NCBI GenBank assembly: GCA_963674495.2
Contig: CAXXLG010000002.1
Span: 868,001 to 932,000, forward strand
DNA from: RGIG3178 sp963674495
GTDB lineage: Bacteria > Bacillota > Clostridia > Christensenellales > QAND01
Length of the DNA: 64,000 bases
Reading direction: 5' to 3'
Shown here: piece after piece, positions 26,090-34,153 of the stretch
How the letters are laid out: the number at the start of each line of letters is the position of its first letter
How positions within the stretch are numbered: the first letter of the stretch is position 1
Position numbers and translations under genes: made by a program
Notes under the pieces: generated by a model
Told to the model about the DNA's origin: nothing
Databases searched by the model: none
Seen by the model: the letters and a program-made list of their open reading frames with translations, nothing else

Positions 26090-27703
26090 ATGAAAAGAAG
26101 AACCTTCAAAGTTCTTACCATGCTGTTGGCCATTGCCGTCCTTTGCTGTGCTTTTATACCAGTGGCGCCAGCTTTTGCAATCGCATCGACGGGTATTCCA
26201 TCGGCGTATGTGGTATATGATGGAACGGATTATTATCTGATTCATTACGAAGATTTGCTTGACTCGTATATATCCTATGTAGAAGATCCCAATTGTGATG
26301 AAGCGAAGCTGGCAAAGTTCTATATTGATACATTGGACGCAGGATTCGAAGAGCATTTTATTGCATACGTGAGCGAAATTACGAATAAGTATGTCGACTT
26401 TGGCGCTGTATTGGACAAGTACATTGATACGGAGGATATTGGTGAAACCTATAGCTGGTTCAATACGGATGAGGCATCTTCGGCTTTTGAAGCGTTGACG
26501 AAACTTCTGATATTGGGCGCTGACGGCAGTATAACAGGACACGTGTTTGTAGAGCCCACCGGATATAATGCGGTTGATCCGATACCGATTGAGAATCCCT
26601 CCGTGGAAACCGCGGATCCAAATGATGCCGCTATCCCTGCCAACTGGGCAAACAATACCTGGGGCAATCATACGGCGGCATTTACGTATCTAAATGAAGG
26701 ATATACCGGCAATCGTAGCGTTAAAGTTGAAATAACCGGGTATGAAGACGGCGATGCAAAGTGGTTTTTCAATCCCGTTGAGCTTGAACACAGGGACTAT
26801 GTTTTCAGCGACTATTACCGTTCGAATATCGATACCAAGGTCATTGTAGCTGTTACCACCGACATGGGGAGCATAGAGTATATAGATTTGCCCTTTGCGC
26901 CCGCAAGTGAGGATTGGACAAAATACGAAGCGGCGTTTACGATGCCTGAAAACGGAGAGACGGCGACTGTTTATCATTTGTTATCACGGGACGGGTACCT
27001 CATGACAGATGATTATCAGATTGGCCTATACGAATACGAAGGGTTTGATCGTGGACTGGTAACGATCACCTTTGACGACGGCTGGGAAGAAAACACGCTG
27101 ACGGCGCTTCCCATCATGCAGGCGTATGGCTACAAATCAAATCAGTTTTATGCGACAACGTTTATTGAGAATCCATCGGTGCCAAACTCGAGAGAACTCA
27201 TTCAACTCTTTATCGATGATGGTCATGAAATCGGATCGCATTCCATAACCCATCCGGATCTTACAACGCTGTCGGAGCAGGAAGTGATTGATGAGCTGGT
27301 CGGATCAAAACAATTTCTTGAAAACTACCTAGCGATCAGCATACAGTATTTTGCAACCCCCTATGGGGCCTACAATGTATTTGTAAAGAATTGCATCATG
27401 ACGTATTATCAGGCACATCGTACAGTTGATATTGGATACAATTCCAAGGATAATTTCGATGTCGGCCGCCTAAAGTGTATGTCCATTCTTTCCACCACAA
27501 CGGCGAGCGAGGTTGAAGAGTGGGTGCAAAAAGCCAAGGACGAAAACCTGTGGCTGATTCTTCTCTACCATAGAGTCGCAGACAATCCAGGTATATATGA
27601 CACCACGTCGGAATTGTTTGCCGAACATATGCAAGCGATCAATGACGCGGATATACCGGTTATTACGATGTCGCAAGCGCTTGCTGAAATAGAAAACCAG
27701 TAA
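26090..27703 (+). CDS. secreted polysaccharide deacetylase (NodB domain)
   Basis: A 537-residue exported protein. The signal peptide is MKRRTFKVLTMLLAIAVLCC with cleavage expected after PAFA. A region of about 130 residues of unknown type follows, then a jelly-roll-like segment (about 165-310, starting ENPSVETADPNDA) that resembles carbohydrate-binding modules. The C-terminal NodB deacetylase domain has VTITFDDGWEENT (catalytic and metal Asp), EIGSHSITHPDL (metal His pair), FATPYGAYN and LLYHRV. Members remove N- or O-acetyl groups from chitin, peptidoglycan or exopolysaccharide. AAAGGGG lies before the ATG. It is paired with the Thr/Pro-rich protein upstream. The substrate is not predictable, but an extracellular glycan is likely. 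Confidence 0.88.
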   Translation: MKRRTFKVLTMLLAIAVLCCAFIPVAPAFAIASTGIPSAYVVYDGTDYYLIHYEDLLDSYISYVEDPNCDEAKLAKFYIDTLDAGFEEHFIAYVSEITNKYVDFGAVLDKYIDTEDIGETYSWFNTDEASSAFEALTKLLILGADGSITGHVFVEPTGYNAVDPIPIENPSVETADPNDAAIPANWANNTWGNHTAAFTYLNEGYTGNRSVKVEITGYEDGDAKWFFNPVELEHRDYVFSDYYRSNIDTKVIVAVTTDMGSIEYIDLPFAPASEDWTKYEAAFTMPENGETATVYHLLSRDGYLMTDDYQIGLYEYEGFDRGLVTITFDDGWEENTLTALPIMQAYGYKSNQFYATTFIENPSVPNSRELIQLFIDDGHEIGSHSITHPDLTTLSEQEVIDELVGSKQFLENYLAISIQYFATPYGAYNVFVKNCIMTYYQAHRTVDIGYNSKDNFDVGRLKCMSILSTTTASEVEEWVQKAKDENLWLILLYHRVADNPGIYDTTSELFAEHMQAINDADIPVITMSQALAEIENQ

Positions 27704-27861
27704 GATAGCCCCGTAATGAAGATAGGGATGCCACCAGTGAAAGATCAATAGCACATTTTTTAGGCGTTTGATATGTATACATACTATCCAACGGGGACTG
27801 TATGAATTATAAATAACGGAAAGAATTCCCAAATATTTGAATTAAAACACATTTGAAGCAC

Positions 27862-27888
27862 AAAAAAAGCCCTTTACAAAGGGCTTTT
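27862..27888 (-). terminator. terminator of the tRNA-Thr gene
   Basis: GCCCTT/AAGGGC stem with a TACA loop, flanked by A7 and T5 runs. On the minus strand it lies directly after the tRNA CCA end. Confidence 0.85.
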
Positions 27889-27964
<76 letters not shown>

Positions 27965-28151
27965 GCGTTGCCTGGATTCTTTGTGCATCACGCAAAGAAA
28001 CACATCTTATGGATACACGCGGTATATTATTTTGCTGCGAGACTCATCCCATGCTGCGAACAACATATTGTTTCGCTGACGCGAAGAAATGAGTTTCGAC
28101 AAGCGAAACTCATTATAGCAAAGCCCCCTGTGATTTGCAACACGGAAGATG

Positions 28152-28667
28152 TTATTCTTCGGTCCCTTCGTTTTCGCTTGCACAACCGCTGCAGGAGGCA
28201 CAACTGCCGCCGCAGGAGGTGGGCAAGATGATGGTTTCACCGTCCGCATACAGATCGATGTGCTGTACCGTTTCGCCGGGCAGTGTATACGGTTCACCAA
28301 CCTCTTGGAAACCGAATTTCTTGTAGAAATCCTTGATGTAGACCTGCGAGGAGATGTGTATGCCTGGGGCACCCGCCGTTAGCGCACGGCCCAACAGCAG
28401 TTGCACCACCGCGCTGCCTACGCCGAAGTCTCTGTACGCCTGAAGTACACAGATGCGGCCGACATGGAACTTGCCTTTGTCGAGATATACACGGCCCGTA
28501 GCGATGGGCGTTTGATCATCCAAGGCAACGACATGCCAGGCCATGCCGTCAAAAGCATCGAATTCTATTGCGGGATCAAATCCCTGTTCCTTAACAAAAA
28601 CCTCTTCACGCACAAGGCGTGCCGGTGCGATATCTTCCGTTCCATGAATCCAATTGGCGTAGAGCAA
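28152..28667 (-). CDS. GNAT-family N-acetyltransferase with Cys-rich tail
   Basis: A 171-residue acetyltransferase with the GNAT acetyl-CoA site VGRICVLQAYRDFGVGSAVV (the R-x-x-G-x-G/A loop is slightly altered) preceded by ARLVREEVFVKEQGF, the ElaA/YjcF-like N-terminal pattern. IHISSQVYIKDFYKKFGFQ is the usual C-terminal strand-helix. The start is TTG, eight bases after GGGAGG, and family similarity begins there; ATGs further upstream lie in the promoter. The last 25 residues are unusual: LPTSCGGSCASCSGCASENE, with four cysteines in close spacing, possibly a metal or redox site not normally part of the fold. The substrate is unknown. Confidence 0.85.
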   Translation of the reverse strand: MLYANWIHGTEDIAPARLVREEVFVKEQGFDPAIEFDAFDGMAWHVVALDDQTPIATGRVYLDKGKFHVGRICVLQAYRDFGVGSAVVQLLLGRALTAGAPGIHISSQVYIKDFYKKFGFQEVGEPYTLPGETVQHIDLYADGETIILPTSCGGSCASCSGCASENEGTEE

Positions 28668-28719
28668 TTGAAAAGCCTCCCGTATTTGTAATTGTGGCCT
28701 ATTTGACGTGGCGAGCATC

Positions 28720-28747
28720 ATTATAACACACTTCATCGTATGGTAAA
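28720..28747 (-). promoter_or_regulatory. sigma-A type promoter for the GNAT gene
   Basis: On the minus strand, TTTACC (-35) and TATAAT (-10) are separated by 16 bases, about 50 bases before the TTG start. Confidence 0.5.
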
Positions 28748-28767
28748 ATACTTGGGGAGGGCTTTGT

Positions 28768-29001
28768 ATGAACGATGTGGATATCAATAGAATCAACGAG
28801 CTTTCAAAGATCAATAAACAGCGTCCGTTGACCAGGGAGGAGCAGAAAGAGCGCTCAACACTGCACAAACGCTATGTTGCGGATATGCGCGCTTCGCTGC
28901 GCACGCAGCTTGATAAGTTGGTTATTGAGCACCCCGACGGTACACAATCATCGGTACAGAAAAGCAATAATAACGGGTACAAGGGAAATCCCTGCGCATA
29001 A
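28768..29001 (+). CDS. DUF896 (YnzC-like) small protein
   Basis: A 77-residue protein matching the DUF896/UPF0291 family: RINELSKINKQRPLTREEQKE followed by LHKRYVADMRASLRTQLDKL. It forms a helical hairpin of two amphipathic helices. B. subtilis YnzC is the best known member, encoded near SOS-response genes; its role is unclear. GGGGAGGG lies seven bases before the ATG. A terminator begins at the stop codon, so this is a monocistronic gene, divergent from the GNAT gene. Confidence 0.9.
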   Translation: MNDVDINRINELSKINKQRPLTREEQKERSTLHKRYVADMRASLRTQLDKLVIEHPDGTQSSVQKSNNNGYKGNPCA

Positions 29002-29036
29002 AAACAGGCGCCCGCTTTGGAGGACGCCTGTTTGCT
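29002..29036 (+). terminator. bidirectional terminator
   Basis: AAACAGGCG/CGCCTGTTT stem with T-rich flanks between the convergent DUF896 and serine-hydrolase genes. Confidence 0.75.
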
Positions 29037-29051
29037 TGCGTTATTTGCCTA

Positions 29052-29963
29052 TCACAGCTGGCTGTACACGGTATCCCAAATCGCGTTGAGAATGTCCTGT
29101 TGACGGACTTCGGTGGAAGTCACCGTGATGACGGCGTCCTTTTCCCGCGAGACGATGATATACTGCCCGTCGGCACCCGATGCACGCCAGCAGCCGTTGA
29201 CGCATTGCCACATTTGGTAGCCGTAGCCCGCGTGCCAGTCTTCCCGATGATTCGGCGTAAACATGGCGGAATCGATGTGTCTTGTCATCGCTTTGTCGAT
29301 GTAAGCCCGGCTGACGATACGCTTTCCCTGATATACGCCGCCGTTCAAATACAGCTGTCCCAACGGCACGAGCTGTTCGGTTTTAAGATGTAATCCCGTC
29401 CCGCCCATGGTGAGGCCCAAAGGGCAGGCATCCCATTGCGGCTTTTCCGTAATGCCTAGCGGCATAAAAAGGCGGGGATATAAAAAATCCAGCGCCGTTT
29501 CGCCTGTGATCTTCGTGATGATGGCGGAGAGCATATACGTACAGCCACTGTCATAGCGAAACAACTGCCCGGGCATGCGCTCCATGGGCAACGCTAGAAA
29601 GAAACGGGCCCAGTCGGGATCATCCAGGTGCAAGTTGCGCATCACGATCTGATATTCGTGGCCGGACGCCATGATCAGAAGATCGTGTATTGTCATGGCG
29701 GCGAGCTTTTCATCAATGGCATACGGTAGCTGATCGGAAAAATAGGATATCACCTTGTCGTCCAGCGCCAGTTTCCCTTCGTCCATCAGCATGCCGATGC
29801 CGGTGGCCAAAAACGTCTTGCTTGCGCTGTGCAGCATATGGGGCAGGCTTTCGGTAAAGCGGTGTGTGCCCAATTGCTTTCCGTCTTGGTGTACAACGAT
29901 ACCGTGTACGTTCAGGGTTTCCCTTTGAATGCGCTGTATAAATGGCCCGAATTGCAATGCCAT
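29052..29963 (-). CDS. serine hydrolase, beta-lactamase (class C/PBP4-like) fold
   Basis: A 303-residue enzyme with the acyl-serine motif HSASKTF (SxxK) near residue 45, the second motif YDSGCTY in the YxN position near residue 135, and a C-terminal ASGADGQ where class C beta-lactamases have KTG. The overall pattern is of the EstB/PBP4*-like esterase or peptidase group, not a clear antibiotic-resistance enzyme. No signal peptide is present, so it is predicted cytoplasmic. The ATG following AAGGAGGACGATC is chosen; 95 further in-frame codons upstream overlap the promoter and start of the divergent gene. The substrate is unknown. Confidence 0.85.
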   Translation of the reverse strand: MALQFGPFIQRIQRETLNVHGIVVHQDGKQLGTHRFTESLPHMLHSASKTFLATGIGMLMDEGKLALDDKVISYFSDQLPYAIDEKLAAMTIHDLLIMASGHEYQIVMRNLHLDDPDWARFFLALPMERMPGQLFRYDSGCTYMLSAIITKITGETALDFLYPRLFMPLGITEKPQWDACPLGLTMGGTGLHLKTEQLVPLGQLYLNGGVYQGKRIVSRAYIDKAMTRHIDSAMFTPNHREDWHAGYGYQMWQCVNGCWRASGADGQYIIVSREKDAVITVTSTEVRQQDILNAIWDTVYSQL

Positions 29964-30089
29964 GATCGTCCTCCTTGCTGAATAAAACATCTGTTTGTAT
30001 CTTATCGTATTCTTGTAATGGGTACAAGTCGAGGATAATAAAGCGGGATTGTGTGATATAATAATCGGTAACTTACAGGAGGAAATGGG

Positions 30090-30977
30090 ATGCAAATACG
30101 GTTGAATAAAACCGTTATCAAGGTTTTGTTGGAGAGCCAACGCGATGAGATGACGGGCAGTGAAATCTATGAGAATATGGCGAAACGAGAAAAGAATCTT
30201 CAAAATCGGGATTTGCTTTTTCGTATGGCAGCCGAGGAACGCGAGCATGCCGTTGTGTGGCAGGGATATACCAAAAAAGAAGTAAAGCCAAACCGTTTGA
30301 AAGTAGCGTGGTTTTGCATGTTATCCATCGTGCTTGGCTATACGTTTGTTCTGAAACTGATTCAAAAGGATGAGTTGGGAGCCATATCAAGATATGAGAG
30401 TATTTTGAAGGAATTGCCCGAAGTGGTTGACATCCAAGCGGATGAAAAGGAACATGAGTGTGAACTGATCAGAATGCTGGACGAAGAGCGTCTGCAATAT
30501 GTGGGCGCCATGGTGCTGGGCCTCAACGACGCGCTGGTGGAATTGACCGGGACTATGGCGGGGTTGACTTTTGCGCTGATGAACACGAGGATCGTTGCGC
30601 TTTCCGGCATCATAACGGGCGCGGCGGCGACGCTGTCCATGGCCGCGTCCAACTATCTGGCCGAGCGCGCCAACAACAACCCAAAGGCGTTTACGTCCAG
30701 TTTATTTACCGGCGCTGCCTATCTTGTGACGGTGATGCTGCTGCTGGTGCTTCCATACCTGATTTTGCCTGTAGAGGCGTACGTTGTGGCACTCGTGTGC
30801 ATGATCGGGGTGGTCGTCTTCGTGATTCTGTTCTTCAATTATTACATCGCCGTCGCACGTTCGGAGGCGTTTTTCAAGCGCTTCGCGGAGATGGCGTTGA
30901 TCAGTTTGTCCGTCGCGGTCATCGCGTTTTTAATCGGTCTTGTGGCCAAGGCGTGGTTGGGCGTTGACGTCGGATAA
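30090..30977 (+). CDS. VIT1/CCC1-family metal transporter with N-terminal ferritin-like domain
   Basis: A 295-residue fusion. Residues about 1-130 form a rubrerythrin/ferritin-like helical domain whose carboxylate and His ligands are visible (ESQRDEMTGSEIYENMAKRE, AAEEREHAVVW, then DEKEHECELIRMLDEE). This is followed by a CCC1/VIT1 membrane domain with five helices beginning MVLGLNDALVELTGTMAGLT and continuing ITGAAATLSMAASNYLAERA. CCC1/VIT1 proteins move Fe2+ or Mn2+ out of the cytoplasm, and the ferritin-like part probably senses or presents iron. AGGAGGAAATGGG precedes the ATG. It is a single gene, convergent with the phosphoesterase gene and followed by a long hairpin. Confidence 0.9.
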   Translation: MQIRLNKTVIKVLLESQRDEMTGSEIYENMAKREKNLQNRDLLFRMAAEEREHAVVWQGYTKKEVKPNRLKVAWFCMLSIVLGYTFVLKLIQKDELGAISRYESILKELPEVVDIQADEKEHECELIRMLDEERLQYVGAMVLGLNDALVELTGTMAGLTFALMNTRIVALSGIITGAAATLSMAASNYLAERANNNPKAFTSSLFTGAAYLVTVMLLLVLPYLILPVEAYVVALVCMIGVVVFVILFFNYYIAVARSEAFFKRFAEMALISLSVAVIAFLIGLVAKAWLGVDVG

Positions 30978-30997
30978 TAGTGAGGGATTGCTTTTGG

Positions 30998-31040
30998 ACA
31001 AGCGGACAAGCCGCCCAAGTTGGGCGGCTTGTCCGCTTGT
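30998..31040. terminator. 20-bp perfect inverted repeat between convergent genes
   Basis: Twenty bases (30998-31017, ACAAGCGGACAAGCCGCCCA) repeat exactly inverted at 31021-31040 around a three-base loop. The position between two convergent stops suggests bidirectional termination, but neither side has a proper T-run. The arms also contain the short internal direct repeat ACAAGC. Confidence 0.6.
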
Positions 31041-31059
31041 GCATGTTACAAGTGGTATT

Positions 31060-32997
31060 TTAGGCCGCTTGTTTCTTTCGGCGTTTGCGTATCATTCGTA
31101 CGATCAGATATACGGCAAGCGCGATGACAAGCAGAATGAACAGCACCACGCCCAAAAGCATGAAGAATATTTTGTTCGGCCGTTTCAATATGGCTGCGAC
31201 GTTCCGGCTGTCCTCGATGACCTTGCGTCCCTCCGCTGCCGCATAGCGCTGCGGAACGGTGGAAATACCGTTCATCTTGTCAAACGAACCCAGATAATCC
31301 GCAAGCGCCACCCATTCCTTGTATTCCACATTGTCCTTGTATATAATCTGTGCCTCGAAATTCGTGATGGGGTTGCCGTTTTTATCCTTGGGCACAAGCG
31401 ATAGGAGGCCAAAGGATTTATCTTTGACGGTGCTAAGCATCTGTGTGGAATACAATCCGCCTACCACACGGTACAGCTTGTCGTCTTCTGGCACGGTTGA
31501 CACGCCCTCGGCATCGACGAGATACACATCGGTCACACGGTTTAAGAACAAGCGGTGAGGATTGAACGTATAGCGTATGCCCGCCATGTACAGCCGGGCG
31601 TCCTTCATGATGGTTGAGATCGAAGCGTCCACCTCGCACAGCGCCCACAGTTCCTTGCCCGTTAGGTATATGCTGACCAGAGGATACCCCGGCACCGCGT
31701 CCGGACCGATGCCCAGCGAGCTGACCTTGAACACGTCGTCAACCGTGATGTCACCTTGTTTGAACGAATCGCGTACTACGCCGGCAGGCACCACCGTCAC
31801 GCTCACGGTTTCGTTGTCGGACTGCGAAGCCGCATAGATGTAGGAATCGGCGATGAGGTTGCCCAGCGTATCCTCACCTGGCATATCGCCGAATTGATCG
31901 AAGGGCGTAAACGGGAACGGCGCATTGGCCACCACCGCACCCATTTGATATCCGAAATCCATGAGATAATCTTTGGTTACTCTTTGGCGGTAGGAATCGA
32001 CCATAATCTGTATGCTTGCATCTTCCGGTACGTCGGCGCCAAGCGGCAACAGCGTATAGCTCTGTATCGATAATGTACCGTCCTCGCGCGGTACGACGAC
32101 CAGATGCCCCAGATATTCGGTGTATTCGCCGCAGGATACGATGATGGTATCGCCCTCGATGACAGGGGACTCAAAAAGCGTATGACTGTGTCCGCTGATA
32201 ATCACGTCGATATCCGGTACGGCACGGGCCAAAAGGACATCTTCCGAGGCATCAAGGTCGTCCACCGTACCGCTGTGCGACAGGCAGATGATGATATCCG
32301 CCTGCTCGTTTTGTTCAATGGATTGAACAACGTCCTTTGCCGCCTTGACCGGATCGCTGAATATTACGCCGCTCATCGGTGAAAAACTGATCGCTTCGTC
32401 ACCGATTAGGCCGAACAACGCGATACTGTAGCCGTCTTTTTCGATCATGGTATAGGGCGTAACGCCATAGTCGTCCATCGCTTGCTTTAGCGTTAGAGCA
32501 TCATCGTGGAGATCGGCATCCGCAAGCGTGCCGTCCCAGTCGATGTTGGCGCACAGAATCTGTGGCAGCGATCCGCCGTCTGATAGAGCGGCATCGAGCA
32601 TACCGGTCAAACCGGCTGCTCGGTAATCGAATTCATGGTTGCCAAGCGTCGTTGCATCGTAACCCAGCGCACCCAACAGGATGAGTTCCGGCGCGGCCTG
32701 GGCATAGATGGTCTGATAAAGCGTACCCATGGAAAAATCTCCGGCATCCACCAACAGCGTGTTGGGATACGTCGCTTTGACATCTTGAATCAGCATAGAA
32801 AGCTTGGCAAAGCCGCCTGTGCGGATTTTTGCATTGTTTTCGGTTTTCGTAATTGTATCGAGATGAGAATGCATGTCGTGGGTAAACGCAATGGACAGCG
32901 GCGGCGTTGCTGGTGCCGCCCATGCGGCGGGACATGCCGATGCGACGGCGATGAGCAACACAAGTATGGCCAAGATGACGGGCGATCGTCTTTTCAT
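31060..32997 (-). CDS. surface 5'-nucleotidase/2',3'-cyclic phosphodiesterase-type protein
   Basis: A 645-residue exported two-domain phosphoesterase. The signal peptide is MKRRSPVILAILVLLIAVAS ending at AWA. The metallophosphatase domain has FTHDMHSHLD, VDAGDFSMGT, GNHEFD, CLSHSG and SGHSHT, which supply the dimetal ligands. The C-terminal 5'-nucleotidase domain has DTLGNLIADSYIYA and FKQGDITVDDVFKV. A final hydrophobic helix (about 610-635) followed by RKRRKKQ anchors the protein in the membrane, so it works outside the cell, releasing nucleosides or phosphate. GGGGG precedes the ATG; 20 upstream in-frame codons are rejected. It is monocistronic. Confidence 0.92.
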   Translation of the reverse strand: MKRRSPVILAILVLLIAVASACPAAWAAPATPPLSIAFTHDMHSHLDTITKTENNAKIRTGGFAKLSMLIQDVKATYPNTLLVDAGDFSMGTLYQTIYAQAAPELILLGALGYDATTLGNHEFDYRAAGLTGMLDAALSDGGSLPQILCANIDWDGTLADADLHDDALTLKQAMDDYGVTPYTMIEKDGYSIALFGLIGDEAISFSPMSGVIFSDPVKAAKDVVQSIEQNEQADIIICLSHSGTVDDLDASEDVLLARAVPDIDVIISGHSHTLFESPVIEGDTIIVSCGEYTEYLGHLVVVPREDGTLSIQSYTLLPLGADVPEDASIQIMVDSYRQRVTKDYLMDFGYQMGAVVANAPFPFTPFDQFGDMPGEDTLGNLIADSYIYAASQSDNETVSVTVVPAGVVRDSFKQGDITVDDVFKVSSLGIGPDAVPGYPLVSIYLTGKELWALCEVDASISTIMKDARLYMAGIRYTFNPHRLFLNRVTDVYLVDAEGVSTVPEDDKLYRVVGGLYSTQMLSTVKDKSFGLLSLVPKDKNGNPITNFEAQIIYKDNVEYKEWVALADYLGSFDKMNGISTVPQRYAAAEGRKVIEDSRNVAAILKRPNKIFFMLLGVVLFILLVIALAVYLIVRMIRKRRKKQAA

Positions 32998-33241
32998 GGG
33001 AACCCCCTTGTTCAGTATATAGGCAGCGGTATCGTCGAAACCGATATCCTGCGGCATTGGCTGGGCTGTGCTAAGATATGGTACTTATCGCAGGCTATTA
33101 TCAATTATAGCAGTTGTGTGGAATTAATCCATCGGTTTTCACGGGCGGTGGTTGTCAAACAAGTTGCACACGATGATGTGCACAATCATAAAAAACGGCG
33201 TTATATCGTGTCCTAAGACAAACGGATATCATGCGTGCGCC

Positions 33242-33613
33242 GATGAACTGGCACACTGGGAGATGATTGGCATTATGATCCACCAACTCGCCCGTAATCA
33301 CGATGTAGCGGATGACATATCCAGCACATTGTGCGAATCGGACGCCGGCGCTTTCGATAAGGCTGGAAGACAGGCGGGCATAATGCACGCCGTTGATTAT
33401 GGGCTGAACGTGCAAAACGCCGTTGCGGAGTTGCTCCAATGTATGGCTATGGAATACAAATGCAGGGCTAATTATGGGACACTGGCATGTATGACGGATG
33501 ATCCGGATGTGGCTGAGCCACTGCGATTTTTGCGCCAGCGGTCCATTGTCCATTTCCAACGCTTTGGTGAAGCGTTGGTCAGTATACAGTCGCGTCAAAG
33601 CAACCATGGATGA
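33242..33613 (+). pseudogene. cotJC: cotJC, C-terminal half (spore-coat Mn-catalase-like protein)
   Basis: This frame encodes the second half of CotJC, the spore-coat protein related to manganese catalase. It begins DELAHWEMIGIMIHQLAR, the central metal-ligand helix, and ends EPLRFLRQRSIVHFQRFGEAL, the characteristic C-terminal helix. The first half of the protein is missing here, and the codons upstream have no similarity and no ribosome site. The exactly complementary N-terminal half is at 46414-46623 on the same strand. Joining them at the shared ELxH codons gives 186 residues, the normal CotJC size. A terminator follows the stop codon as expected for the end of a cotJ operon. The reading frame is fully intact, so this looks like a split gene rather than a decayed one. 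Confidence 0.85.
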
Positions 33614-33622
33614 CAGGCGTAA

Positions 33623-33653
33623 AAGGGGAATCCCGCATTTCGGGGTTCCTCTT
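33623..33653 (+). terminator. rho-independent terminator after the cotJC 3' half
   Basis: AAGGGGAATCCCG and CGGGGTTCCTCTT pair over 13 positions with two wobbles around CATTT, followed by TTTG. Confidence 0.8.
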
Positions 33654-34153
33654 TGTTCTCATGGATACGCAAGTTTTAGTGTATACTATAACCAGCAGAT
33701 TGAAAGGAACGGAATAAGCAAAATATGCCAAATATATATCGATACTGTTTCATATATATTTCTACAATAGGGTTACTATAAACAACAACCTATATTAACA
33801 ATTTATATTATATATTGTTACTTGTAATATGTCGTATATATTTATAATACTATAAAAGCTTCCTTTCATATTGTGAAATACGCTTGTCCAATACGGATTT
33901 AGTTGATACATTATAGCAGTATACTTTCTTTGTAAAGGTATTGTCATACTGATATCAAATGCAGAAAAAGCATATATACCCAAACGGATTGGGATGCAGA
34001 AAGAATGAGTTTATAGGATTATTTTCAAGTTTATAAATATATTCAAACCGCAGGTTGCCGCGGGGAAAGGGGGCAAGGGCAAAGGCAACATTTTCTCATT
34101 TATTACTTATTTTCTAGAAGTACTTATCTAACATTCATTTGGGAGGTTAATTA
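33654..34153. other. AT-rich intergenic region before the PTS gene
   Basis: About 500 bases without a supported gene and strikingly rich in A and T between 33700 and 34060. It must contain the promoter of the PTS permease gene. Many TATAAT-like hexamers are present because of the composition, so no single promoter can be chosen. Confidence 0.5.

Noticed and set aside
33155..33607. Minus-strand frame of 150 codons opposite the cotJC C-terminal half
   Set aside because: The plus strand shows clear CotJC similarity and a terminator; the minus frame has neither.
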